From a virus: a DNA stretch of 20,990 bases. Location of the stretch: IMG/VR virus record IMGVR_UViG_3300043419_000894, positions 1-20,990 of that record; one strand, 5' to 3'. Both the position numbers and the translations under genes were made by a program. Below are positions 6,848-13,890 of this stretch, piece after piece. The notes beneath the pieces are model-generated. The model ran no database searches and had not been told where the DNA came from. It saw only the letters and a program-made list of their open reading frames with translations. Position 1 is the stretch's first letter, and each line of letters starts with the position of its first letter.

Positions 6848-6878
6848 CAAATATACTAATTTAATTCTTAATTAGCAA
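6848..6878 (-). promoter_or_regulatory. Bacteroidota vegetative-type promoter for the nuclease cassette
   Basis: On the - strand, TTG (6878-6876) is followed after 20 bases by TATATTTG (6855-6848), the same elements and spacing as at 1117-1148. The box lies 15 bases before the 42-aa gene's ATG. It is in a 75-base divergent region shared with the + strand nuclease gene at 6908. Confidence 0.6.
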
Positions 6879-6886
6879 GTTTTTGA

Positions 6887-6894
6887 TATTTATC
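6887..6894 (+). promoter_or_regulatory. Variant late box TATTTATC (exported nuclease)
   Basis: One base differs from TATTTATA. It sits on the sense strand, 13 bases before the ATG at 6908, matching the 13-15 base spacing seen at 10418, 13854 and 18498. An AAAGGA Shine-Dalgarno-like sequence lies between it and the start. Confidence 0.35.
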
Positions 6895-6907
6895 TTAAAA
6901 GGATTTT

Positions 6908-7555
6908 ATGAGAAAGTTAACGATAGTTTTAGCATTCATAATGGTTTCAATCACATCAATTGCTCAAACCATAACAACCGACAGTAATTTAATTATACCG
7001 CACGATGATATTACGTTATATTTGACAAAGGATACGTGTGTATTGGCATCAAAACATGTTATCACATATGCTGAGTTCCAAAAAATAGATAAAGAAAGAG
7101 ATAATAAATGGTTTCAAGATGTTTATAAAGGAAAATATACCAAGGATTCTTATTTAAAGACTGGGTATGATATTGGCCATTTAACCCCATCACATATTAC
7201 ATCGTATGATAACGTATTAAACCACAATTCTTTTAGTTTATTTAATGCCGCACCACAACTGGCTGCATTCAACAGAGGTAAATGGGCCCAAATGGAGGGT
7301 GGTGTTGAGGATACTATAGCCAAGTATAAGAAAGACGCAGTTATCATCACAGGAGTTGTCTATGACGGTAATAAGACTACATACATGGGTACATCAAAAA
7401 TTCCAATCCCAATGTCGTTCTTTAAAATTATTTATATCGATAAAAAAGTATTTTGTTGGATTGGTTCTAATGTAAATGGGTTGATTGCAACTACAACGGT
7501 TAAAGAATTAAATGAAATATTCAAATTAAACAAAATGACTTTAAAGATAGATTAA
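6908..7555 (+). CDS. Exported DNA/RNA non-specific endonuclease (NUC1 / Serratia nuclease family)
   Basis: The 215-residue protein begins with a typical signal peptide (MRKL, hydrophobic core, cut near ITSIAQ at residue 20), so it is probably exported to the periplasm or outside the cell. The beta-beta-alpha-metal nuclease core follows. YDIGHLTPSH holds the general-base His91; the usual DRGH is here DIGH, with Arg replaced by Ile. NAAPQLAAFNRGKWAQMEG supplies the Mg ligand Asn122 and Glu130 by analogy with Serratia nuclease N119 and E127. An AAAGGA ribosome site precedes the ATG and a strong terminator follows. The gene stands alone, divergent from the HNH cassette. It may degrade extracellular or incoming DNA, or scavenge nucleotides. 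Confidence 0.88.
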   Translation: MRKLTIVLAFIMVSITSIAQTITTDSNLIIPHDDITLYLTKDTCVLASKHVITYAEFQKIDKERDNKWFQDVYKGKYTKDSYLKTGYDIGHLTPSHITSYDNVLNHNSFSLFNAAPQLAAFNRGKWAQMEGGVEDTIAKYKKDAVIITGVVYDGNKTTYMGTSKIPIPMSFFKIIYIDKKVFCWIGSNVNGLIATTTVKELNEIFKLNKMTLKID

Positions 7556-7557
7556 AT

Positions 7558-7590
7558 AAAAAAGCCGAAGAATAATCCTCGGCTTTTTTT
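7558..7590. terminator. Bidirectional terminator between convergent genes
   Basis: AAAAAAGCCGA (7558-7568) pairs with TCGGCTTTTTT (7579-7589). The A and T runs serve both strands: the exported nuclease ending at 7555 and the zinc-ribbon protein ending at 7615. Confidence 0.85.
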
Positions 7591-7614
7591 ATTACGTTAA
7601 CTCTTATATTTTAT

Positions 7615-8520
7615 TTAGGCTTTTGTACCACAGCTAGAACAAAATTTATGTCCTTTACCTAATTTAGTCCCACAGTTTGTGCAATAAACCTTAACGTTTA
7701 AATCTTCAACTGTGTTTATTTTTTGTGATACTGGAAGAAGTTTATATTCTACCGTATGGAAAGCAAAGTATTCAAAATCTTTGTTTACCGTTCTGAAAGT
7801 TTGGTCTGAGCTAGAACCTTGTTCAACTCTACCAGTTTCAATTGATTTTGAACGAACCATGCTACTAAGTGTTCTTAGTTTACTTTTTTTGATTGGTTCG
7901 GTTCTTTGTGAATATGTCACATCACTTGAATTAAATGAATCCATAGTCACACTAGAACTGTAAAGTGCTGTATTGCCAATTCCAGCTGATGTACTGGTAA
8001 AGGAAGCGTTTCCAGTCGTATTGGTGCTACCATTAATATTCTGAACATAACCACCAGTATTGGTTATCCAAGTTGGGTTACCAAATGAACCTCCGATACT
8101 TGTACTACTACCTTGAAGGGTTAGTGTTCCACCAAAGTATTGAGGAATTCTTTCTTTAAAGAACTCTACCTTGATATCACCATTGTTTTCGATTGCAGCT
8201 TTTACTTCCTCGGTATTGGCTACTTCGTAAGTATCAAATAAGAATTTTTTAGCCACGTCTAAGTAACGGTCTAAAAATACTCTTTGGCCAGGATTCAATA
8301 CCAGTCCACCTTGAGATAAAGCTTTATTGTTTAGTGTGATTTTCGCCAATACAACGTCTGTTGTTGGGTTAAAGATTTCAATTTGGAACTCTTGTCCGCT
8401 TTGAAGATAATAAGTCGGCATTTCGCCTTGTTTGTTGTAGACTTTGATTCTACTTTTGTTTACAGCAACGTTAGCCGTAGGAACCTTTTTGGATGGTTCC
8501 ATAATCATTTGTTTTTTCAT
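7615..8520 (-). CDS. Probable virion protein with C-terminal zinc ribbon
   Basis: I chose the ATG at 8520 (301 aa) because the bases before it form the A-rich leader typical of this genome; a TTG at 8586 would add 22 residues. Three parts are visible. The first is a beta-rich N-terminal domain containing NPGQRVFLDRYLDVAKKF and FDTYEV. The second is a low-complexity Gly/Ser/Thr/Asn region about 80 residues long. The third is a C-terminal zinc ribbon (YCTNCGTKLG and KFCSSCGTKA, a Cys-x2-Cys, ten residues, Cys-x2-Cys arrangement) ending at the last residue. The linker-rich architecture and its place beside tail genes suggest a structural or surface-exposed virion component. The zinc ribbon could mediate protein or nucleic-acid contact. 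The family is not firmly recognised. Confidence 0.7.
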   Translation of the reverse strand: MKKQMIMEPSKKVPTANVAVNKSRIKVYNKQGEMPTYYLQSGQEFQIEIFNPTTDVVLAKITLNNKALSQGGLVLNPGQRVFLDRYLDVAKKFLFDTYEVANTEEVKAAIENNGDIKVEFFKERIPQYFGGTLTLQGSSTSIGGSFGNPTWITNTGGYVQNINGSTNTTGNASFTSTSAGIGNTALYSSSVTMDSFNSSDVTYSQRTEPIKKSKLRTLSSMVRSKSIETGRVEQGSSSDQTFRTVNKDFEYFAFHTVEYKLLPVSQKINTVEDLNVKVYCTNCGTKLGKGHKFCSSCGTKA

Positions 8521-8600
8521 TTTATTTAACTTTTTAATTTTATTATTGTACCAATTTCTTTGTTGCCTTAACAACTCTAAAGTCAAATAAATGACTCGAA

Positions 8601-8620
8601 ACCAATACGTGAGTTAACGT
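8601..8620 (-). other. Small hairpin in the leader of the zinc-ribbon gene
   Basis: On the - strand TACGT, loop TAACTC, ACGTA lies four bases downstream of the TATTTATA box at 8624-8631. It resembles the placement of the scaffold-leader hairpin at 2487-2502. The stem is only five base pairs. Confidence 0.25.
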
Positions 8621-8623
8621 AAA

Positions 8624-8631
8624 TATAAATA
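8624..8631 (-). promoter_or_regulatory. Candidate phage late promoter box TATTTATA (zinc-ribbon protein)
   Basis: This is an exact box on the sense strand in the 142-base gap between the 112-aa gene and the zinc-ribbon gene. It is 103 bases before the preferred ATG (8520) or 37 before the TTG (8586), a longer leader than at the other sites. Confidence 0.45.
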
Positions 8632-8662
8632 TACGACAAATATTTTTTTTTGTCAAGTGTTT

Positions 8663-9001
8663 TTATTCAAAATCTGGTCCTTGTTCACAAATTGTTGATT
8701 GGATTTGGTGCCAATATGTGTCTGCTTCGTCTACCATGCTATCGCCAGACATGTGAGCCGTTGAAACTTCGTTGTCTATTTTTCTTTGCTCATGTTTCAT
8801 ATTCTCTAATGGTGCGTGTATTCTTTGCATTAATCTAGTTCTAGTTTCCTCACTAACACCTTTTAACGCTGCTTCAACATAATGTATAGCTTCAGCATAA
8901 TCATTCACGGTCATTTTATTACAAAGAGTTTGAGTCCCAGAATTCATATTCTGACCGTCAATCATTTGCTCTCTAATTCTTTTTTTAATAAAATCTTTCA
9001 T
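8663..9001 (-). CDS. Unknown small protein (112 aa), tail-gene operon
   Basis: The ATG overlaps the upstream stop (TAATG at 9001), so it is translationally coupled to the 467-aa virion-type protein. The protein is soluble and predominantly helical, with a basic start (MKDFIKKRIREQ) and an acidic C-terminus. It has two Cys residues not arranged as a metal site. No recognised domain. Because it is last in a run of putative tail/baseplate genes it may be a small structural or chaperone partner of its neighbour. That is inference from coupling. Confidence 0.6.
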   Translation of the reverse strand: MKDFIKKRIREQMIDGQNMNSGTQTLCNKMTVNDYAEAIHYVEAALKGVSEETRTRLMQRIHAPLENMKHEQRKIDNEVSTAHMSGDSMVDEADTYWHQIQSTICEQGPDFE

Positions 9002-10404
9002 TATTGCGAGTTTCTTAAATCAACTTGATTAACGATATCAAATTGTATTGCTTTTTTAATTGTCGATACTTCTAGGTTAGACGTAACCAACACATCTAAA
9101 TAATATGTGTTAGGAATTAAACTCCCAGTATCTAATAAGAAATAATAATTGTTTATTGTCATTTCAACTGGTTGGAAATCAATTACAGTTAATTCAGCAG
9201 AACCTTCAGATACATATAATCTGTATCTTATGTCAGTAACGTTTTGTGATTGCTCAACAGTATAAGGGATTCTAGCCGAAACCAATACCTTACGAATGTC
9301 ACCACGTTTAATTCTTTCTTTGTTTTGTAAACCAGAAATAGATACAGCAACTTTTTTAGGTAACATATCGCTATTTCCTATGTTGTAGTACTCCATAGAG
9401 CTCTTAAGAACAAAGTCTAGGTTAATGTCTGGTCTTAGAATACCATTGATAGTTACATTCTTCCATACATCGTTATACATAGTTTCTTCATTACCAGATG
9501 ATGGAATAAGGATATCAATAGAATAAACTCCTTTTGTTTCATGATTGACTTGAGATGGTCCGTAAGTTAAAATTAAGTTTCCAGAAGCATCAAACACATC
9601 CACACTAGGGTTAAAATCCAAATTGGTTGGATTTCCCGCAAGATTTACGTAAAGGTATAACTTATTAGGTTTATCTAAGTAAAAGTTGTTCCTATCGTCC
9701 ATAATCGTGTTATGATAGATTGTTTCAATAAATGGTTCGTAGAATGTTTGCGTATTGTTAGTAAAGAACCCAACGTATTGTAATGCTGTTGTGTTCATTT
9801 CTTCAAAAGCTCTAGGGTATGCAATACCTAATCCGTAGTTCGTATCACCTGTTAATAAACCGTTTACGTAATCAGTAATATCCATTTCAATATTCTCATT
9901 ACCTTTATCGAAGTGTTGTGTTGTAACAGTGATACCACTTGGTGAACCAGAGTAAACTCCAGTACCGCCAGTCCAGTTAACACCTGTTTGTGATTCAATC
10001 CAATTCGATGGTCCATTAGCAAATGCTGGGTCACCGTAAGCTAACAATGGATATTCATAATCGTATCCAGTACCATTGTCCCAATATTGGTCTACTTTAA
10101 ATAGAATAAGGTCGAAAGAAGTTGTTCTTTCTTTTGAACCCATATTTGTATTTAATAACTCTTTATCAAATGAACCCGTGTTGGTCATTCTAAGTGTGTG
10201 TTTAAGCTTGCTTAAATCAGTGTATGTTCCACCAGTATATAAACTTTTAAGTCTAGTTTCATCGAAATGAAATAAGAACCTACTATATTGTTGTTGTCCA
10301 ATGGCACCACCGTAAAATAACTCTGTCACTGGGTTTAAACCAGTGTTAACATTAGAGTTACTAACCATAGTATTGTTTTTGTCGAAATATGTGCGTATTA
10401 CCAT
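9001..10404 (-). CDS. Putative tail/baseplate structural or adhesin protein, beta-rich
   Basis: The 467 residues are rich in Asn, Thr, Tyr and alternating hydrophobics, with almost no Cys, as in beta-sandwich virion proteins. The N-terminal ~230 residues resemble a DNRLRE-type lectin-like unit: a spaced Asn/Gly start (SNSNVNTGLNPVTELFYGG), then YSRFLFHFDETRLKSL, later FDLILFKVDQYWDNGTGYDY and IEMDITDYVNGLLTG. The C-terminal ~200 residues look like two Ig-like or fibronectin-like beta domains (VDVFDASGNLILTYGPSQV; VEMTINNYYFLLDTGSLI). A TATTTATA box lies 13 bases before its ATG. It follows the gp5-like gene. A receptor-contacting or baseplate role is likely; precise identity is unsure. Confidence 0.6.
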   Translation of the reverse strand: MVIRTYFDKNNTMVSNSNVNTGLNPVTELFYGGAIGQQQYSRFLFHFDETRLKSLYTGGTYTDLSKLKHTLRMTNTGSFDKELLNTNMGSKERTTSFDLILFKVDQYWDNGTGYDYEYPLLAYGDPAFANGPSNWIESQTGVNWTGGTGVYSGSPSGITVTTQHFDKGNENIEMDITDYVNGLLTGDTNYGLGIAYPRAFEEMNTTALQYVGFFTNNTQTFYEPFIETIYHNTIMDDRNNFYLDKPNKLYLYVNLAGNPTNLDFNPSVDVFDASGNLILTYGPSQVNHETKGVYSIDILIPSSGNEETMYNDVWKNVTINGILRPDINLDFVLKSSMEYYNIGNSDMLPKKVAVSISGLQNKERIKRGDIRKVLVSARIPYTVEQSQNVTDIRYRLYVSEGSAELTVIDFQPVEMTINNYYFLLDTGSLIPNTYYLDVLVTSNLEVSTIKKAIQFDIVNQVDLRNSQ

Positions 10405-10417
10405 TTTATCTTTTTAT

Positions 10418-10425
10418 TATAAATA
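10418..10425 (-). promoter_or_regulatory. Candidate phage late promoter box TATTTATA (467-aa virion protein)
   Basis: This is an exact box on the sense strand, 13 bases before the ATG at 10404, in the 32-base gap after the gp5-like gene. It is followed by an A-rich leader, as at 13854 and 18498. Confidence 0.5.
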
Positions 10426-10436
10426 TCTAAAAAGAT

Positions 10437-11432
10437 TTAATTAATTCGAATGTTTTTGGATAACATTGATTTTTCTAGGTCATCAGCTTTTGACTTAAAT
10501 GTGGCCAACGCTAGTTTATTACCAGAAGCTGCCAAATCAGTCGCTGGGTTTCCATTTCCATTGTGTACGTGTGCGAACAACGCTTCCTTTAAAAGCTTCA
10601 AATATTCAATTAAAACGTCACCAAATGGTAGTTGGTGTGCTTCTTCTAAAATCCTACCCATTTCTTCGTCACTGATTAGTTGGTCTTGGCCAGTTACGTT
10701 AAATCTAGGGCTACCTTCTTTATGTGTGATAAGATTTATTTTGTTTGATACAATTGTAGTTATAGTACCATTTTCCCCAGTAGTGTTTTCGCTACTAGGC
10801 GATAAAATCGATGTGTCATTTTTAATTTGAATATACCCTTGTGTTTTAGTATTAAACTGAAAATTATATGGGTTTTTATCATTTGGTGTTGAGGTTTCAA
10901 ATTTACCAGCCCTTAAAATGATTTCATTCGTTTTTTGTGTGATGTCTGTATTATACCTCCCTTGGATTGAGATGTCTTCTAAATCTGGGAAAATACCAAT
11001 TAATTGTGGGATTGTATTTACATTAACTCTAGGTGTGGTCGGTCCAAACGTAAAACCACGCATGGCACTTAGTCTAGCCTCATCTTTATTTAGTTTATCT
11101 AACTGTGAAATAATTGGACCAACATATATTCTATCGGCATGTTGTCTATATTTATCAAAAACAAAAATCCAAACCATTTCACCTACTTTAGGGACACTAG
11201 AAAAGTATTTTGGTATCATAGGAAAAGCAAATGGTAAATTACCATCTAGAACACCATCGTCACCACCAGCTGATTGTGAGCCTTTAATTCTAACTTTTAT
11301 TCGACCTAAACCAAATTCATCAACGTTTTCAACTACTTCACCATATTTTAAATATTGGAAGCTACTCATATCGTCATAGTTACTCTTACCGCCAGTTGTT
11401 AATCTGTTGGTCCCTTCGTAAATAAAATACAT
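10437..11432 (-). CDS. 5: Baseplate central spike protein, T4 gp5-like, without lysozyme domain
   Basis: The 331-residue protein has the gp5/VgrG-type N-terminal OB-fold at about residues 28-110. Key stretches are GEVVENVDEFGLGRIKVRI, LPFAFPMIPKYFSSVPKVGE and MVWIFVFDK followed by RIYVGPI. The middle is Asn/Thr-rich. The C-terminal part (about 255-331) is helical with an A-HVHNGNG motif (His288, His290) common in phage gp5-like spikes. T4 gp5 is about 575 residues with an internal lysozyme domain; no such domain fits here. A clear Shine-Dalgarno (AAAGGAG, six bases from ATG) overlaps the end of the small upstream coiled-coil gene. It belongs to the tail operon. Confidence 0.8.
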   Translation of the reverse strand: MYFIYEGTNRLTTGGKSNYDDMSSFQYLKYGEVVENVDEFGLGRIKVRIKGSQSAGGDDGVLDGNLPFAFPMIPKYFSSVPKVGEMVWIFVFDKYRQHADRIYVGPIISQLDKLNKDEARLSAMRGFTFGPTTPRVNVNTIPQLIGIFPDLEDISIQGRYNTDITQKTNEIILRAGKFETSTPNDKNPYNFQFNTKTQGYIQIKNDTSILSPSSENTTGENGTITTIVSNKINLITHKEGSPRFNVTGQDQLISDEEMGRILEEAHQLPFGDVLIEYLKLLKEALFAHVHNGNGNPATDLAASGNKLALATFKSKADDLEKSMLSKNIRIN

Positions 11433-11433
11433 A

Positions 11434-11613
11434 TTATTCTCCTTTTAAACGTTTTAATATTATTTTGTTTGCCACGTCAAATCTTTTTTCTAATTCTTCT
11501 AGTTTTTCCAAATCTTTAAGCATTTTTAATTTAATAGCTTCGTGGTCGGCTTCCATTTGTTTTATTTCAAATAAAATATCATTATTTGATTTTCCTTCTA
11601 AATCTTCATTCAT
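11434..11613 (-). CDS. Small coiled-coil protein (59 aa) upstream of the gp5-like gene
   Basis: The ATG at 11613 opens a frame of 59 codons (starting MNEDLEGKSNNDI, ending NKIILKRLKGE) that stops one base before the gp5-like ATG. The start is 11 bases after the previous stop. Heptad-like Leu/Ile/Lys/Glu spacing runs through residues 12-58, predicting one long helix or coiled coil. The gp5 Shine-Dalgarno is inside its last codons, so the two are translationally linked. It fills what would otherwise be an unexplained 190-base gap in a tight operon. A baseplate-assembly or chaperone role is plausible by position; the family is unknown. Confidence 0.65.
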   Translation of the reverse strand: MNEDLEGKSNNDILFEIKQMEADHEAIKLKMLKDLEKLEELEKRFDVANKIILKRLKGE

Positions 11614-11624
11614 ATTTGTAATTT

Positions 11625-12029
11625 TTATCTAATTATTCCATCACCTATACCCATAGTTACTGTAGAACCTTGAGATACTACTGGTGCACCTAAATTTCCA
11701 ACACCAACTGAAAACACAGAAATACCAGGTGGTATAACAACGTTAACAACAGCTTCGGTTAGTAGTGAGTTTATTATTTCTTCGATTCGAATCACTTCCA
11801 TAGCTTCTTCGTTATTTGGCCCATCGGCAAATACATCACCTACTTGTCTACCAGATTCTGATTGTCTAGATATAATTCTAGCCGCTATGGCTTGGGCAGA
11901 TAGTCCTGGTCTTAGTTTGGCACCAATCATAATAAGTGGTGGTGGCAATGGAGCCACTGGTTCATCTGGTATGTTAAAAGCCGCTAGTATTGTGTTTAAT
12001 ACACCGCTTATCGTTCCTAAATCAAACAT
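11625..12029 (-). CDS. Putative baseplate-associated protein (134 aa)
   Basis: The gene shares one base with the preceding stop (TAATG at 12029), so it is coupled to the 473-aa gene. The N-terminus has a proline-rich PVAPLPPPLIMIGAKLRPG. The middle is helical (AQAIAARIISRQ; EAMEVIRIEEIINSLLTEAV). The C-terminus is Gly/Val-rich and beta-like with VIPPGISVFSVGVGNLG and VTMGIGDGIIR. That last part resembles small spike-tip or hub-associated proteins in general feel, but has no PAAR signature. Its position between the 473-aa protein and the gp5-like spike favours a baseplate role. Identity not recognised. Confidence 0.55.
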   Translation of the reverse strand: MFDLGTISGVLNTILAAFNIPDEPVAPLPPPLIMIGAKLRPGLSAQAIAARIISRQSESGRQVGDVFADGPNNEEAMEVIRIEEIINSLLTEAVVNVVIPPGISVFSVGVGNLGAPVVSQGSTVTMGIGDGIIR

Positions 12030-13450
12030 TATCCTAATCCTTTAATTATCCTAATCGCCTCTTGTGGTACACCTACTAGGCTTAACAATTGTACGACTTT
12101 ATTTTTAGCTTTATCTACTTGTTTTTTAATTTGAGCTTGTCCAACCAATTCAGCTATTCTTTTTAAAGCGATAGCTAATAATAATTTAATTATCATGGTT
12201 GTAATCTTTTTAATTATACTTTTAATTAACTGTTTGTTCTTTTTAATGAAGTCAACACCGTCAGTAAAGGTAGCGGTAGGTCCATATACAATTTTAAAGT
12301 TAATTAAAAATATCATAACAACTTTTGGTGATAAAATAACACCAACAATCGCTTTTATTAAAGTATTTACGATTAGTTGTATGAAGTTTAATTTAACACT
12401 TTGTTTGTCGGTTGGGTCTGTCGAATTTTTGGCGTTTTGATTTGCCATAGTATCCAAATTTGACGATAGAACGTCCTTCTTTTGCTGTACAGTTACAGCA
12501 GTACCCATTTCATTGTTAAAATTAGTTAGAAAGCCTTCTGGGACCGAACCGTTTATGTCTTTTGATGTTTTTAATTTTATTATCCCTCTCTTTCTATTAT
12601 CGGCTTGAGTTTGTATTGTTGAGATTTCATCGTTATCGAATGTAAAATAAGTGTCATCAACTGTTTCACTTGTTTCGGAATTTACTATCTTATCAACAAC
12701 TGCATTTATTTTACCCTCGGCTTCTAATTGTTTTCTGGTTTTTTTCAAGCTAAAAGAAATAGAACCAAAGATAGTGTCGATAATTTTATTAACTAAATTT
12801 GCTGTGTTGAACAATTTTAAACTATCAACAAAATTGTTGTTTAAGTCGTTCAGTGTTTTTGAATTGTAAGATGGGTTAGCTTTGATTATTAGACTATTAT
12901 TAGGGTTAACTCCAGTACCATCTAATGATACGAATGTTATATCTAAAATATTCTTCCATGTATATGTATTCCCATCACCTTGAATTACACCGTATAAAAA
13001 AGTATTGAAATCTGTTGAATCGGTGAGTACTGGGGTAACATCATCATATAATAATTTACCAGAAACACTATTTGGGTCCGTTTTTAATAAATCTAAAAAG
13101 TCTATTTTTTTAACTTCAATAACAATACCCGAACCACTTGTTTTAATAAAAGCTGGTAAACTAGGGTCAACGCCACAACTAACAATACTTTTTAATTCGG
13201 TTTTAAGTGCTTTTTTAATTTCAACCTCGATTTCCTCTATTGAGTGGGTTAGGATATCGACAACAGCTTTAACCAACGCAGCATACCCAATCAATGATTT
13301 GATTAGGTCGGTAAGGAAAGTAATACTATCACCTTTATTATTAACAGAAGGGAATGACGAACTTAACTTTAACTTAGGCATACCTTCAGTTAATGTTCTA
13401 GCGGCTGCAACCCCTCCAAAAACTTTTCTTTTTTTATCTAGTACAGACAT
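12029..13450 (-). CDS. Large probable baseplate/tail structural protein (473 aa)
   Basis: No clear family is recognised. The N-terminus is Lys-rich, followed by a hydrophobic helical stretch (FLTDLIKSLIGYAALVKAVVDIL). The middle (about 90-330) is mixed alpha/beta with Asp/Asn/Thr turns. The C-terminal third is strongly hydrophobic and helical, with LIVNTLIKAIVGVILSPKVV and IIKKITTMIIKLLLAIALK. These may be membrane-interacting or buried helices of a tail-tube or hub component. It lies in a tight operon (two bases from its upstream neighbour, overlapping its downstream one) leading to the gp5-like spike. A hub, tube-initiator or membrane-contacting protein is plausible. Its length is too short for a typical tape measure. 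Confidence 0.55.
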   Translation of the reverse strand: MSVLDKKRKVFGGVAAARTLTEGMPKLKLSSSFPSVNNKGDSITFLTDLIKSLIGYAALVKAVVDILTHSIEEIEVEIKKALKTELKSIVSCGVDPSLPAFIKTSGSGIVIEVKKIDFLDLLKTDPNSVSGKLLYDDVTPVLTDSTDFNTFLYGVIQGDGNTYTWKNILDITFVSLDGTGVNPNNSLIIKANPSYNSKTLNDLNNNFVDSLKLFNTANLVNKIIDTIFGSISFSLKKTRKQLEAEGKINAVVDKIVNSETSETVDDTYFTFDNDEISTIQTQADNRKRGIIKLKTSKDINGSVPEGFLTNFNNEMGTAVTVQQKKDVLSSNLDTMANQNAKNSTDPTDKQSVKLNFIQLIVNTLIKAIVGVILSPKVVMIFLINFKIVYGPTATFTDGVDFIKKNKQLIKSIIKKITTMIIKLLLAIALKRIAELVGQAQIKKQVDKAKNKVVQLLSLVGVPQEAIRIIKGLG

Positions 13451-13452
13451 TA

Positions 13453-13839
13453 TTATTCAGCTTCACTCTCTGTTTCGTTATTGTTATTTTTTAACATCTC
13501 TCTAATTGTTCTAAAGTCATTAAGAGAGGCAGAGCCATTGCTTCTTTCTGAAATTGCAGATTCAACATCACCACGATTTTTAATGATATCGCTTTGAAGT
13601 TTAGCTAATTCTAATTTAATTCTAATAGCCGAATCTTTAACCTTTAAAAGACCACCTTTTTCTTTGGCAATCTTAACTAAATCATCCACATCAGTTGCTG
13701 TTGCACTGGCTGCTAATTCATTGATGGTCTTTTGAGCATCATTGATTTGTAAACAAGCATCATTATAAGTTTCTTGCATAAGTCCTTCTAATGATTCGTT
13801 GTTGTTTACTTTTACGTCTTGTTTTCTTTTTCTAGGCAT
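13453..13839 (-). CDS. Small helical protein (128 aa), possible terminase small subunit or tail chaperone
   Basis: The N-terminus is very basic (MPRKRKQDVK). Three helices with heptad-like spacing follow (about 15-50, 55-85 and 70-100), then a Ser/Asn/Glu-rich acidic tail. The pattern of a basic start, helical hairpin (VKDSAIRIKLELAKLQSDII) and acidic end is compatible with T4-type small terminase proteins or tail-assembly chaperones. No decisive motif is present, so the function is left open. A TATTTATA box lies 14 bases before its ATG, making it the first gene of the tail transcription unit. It ends two bases before the 473-aa gene. Confidence 0.5.
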   Translation of the reverse strand: MPRKRKQDVKVNNNESLEGLMQETYNDACLQINDAQKTINELAASATATDVDDLVKIAKEKGGLLKVKDSAIRIKLELAKLQSDIIKNRGDVESAISERSNGSASLNDFRTIREMLKNNNNETESEAE

Positions 13840-13853
13840 AATTTCTATTTTAC

Positions 13854-13861
13854 TATAAATA
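13854..13861 (-). promoter_or_regulatory. Candidate phage late promoter box TATTTATA (tail operon)
   Basis: This is an exact box on the sense strand in the 51-base gap between the sigma-factor gene and the 128-aa gene, 14 bases before its ATG. It would start transcription of the tail genes independently of the sigma and glycosyltransferase genes upstream. Confidence 0.5.
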
Positions 13862-13890
13862 CCTGTCCATGCAGTTTTATTGTATTTTTT

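Noticed and set aside
7429-7436. An exact TATTTATA on the + strand
   Set aside because: It lies inside the exported nuclease coding region (codons for Ile-Ile-Tyr-Ile) with no gene start downstream; taken as a chance match in A/T-rich coding DNA.
8521-8586. TTG start for the zinc-ribbon gene adding 22 residues
   Set aside because: The bases just before the ATG at 8520 look like the A-rich non-coding leaders of other genes here, and no good ribosome site precedes the TTG. It remains possible.
10918-11379. Long open frame on the + strand opposite the gp5-like gene (153 codons)
   Set aside because: Antisense shadow of a well-supported gene; Ser/Leu/Pro-rich composition and no leader or promoter of its own.
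13005-13505. 166-codon open frame on the + strand opposite the 473-aa gene
   Set aside because: Antisense shadow that also overlaps two genes on the other strand; no start signals.
13453-13839. Firm call of terminase small subunit
   Set aside because: Helical content and basic N-terminus fit, but no specific motif is visible and the large terminase gene is not in the window.
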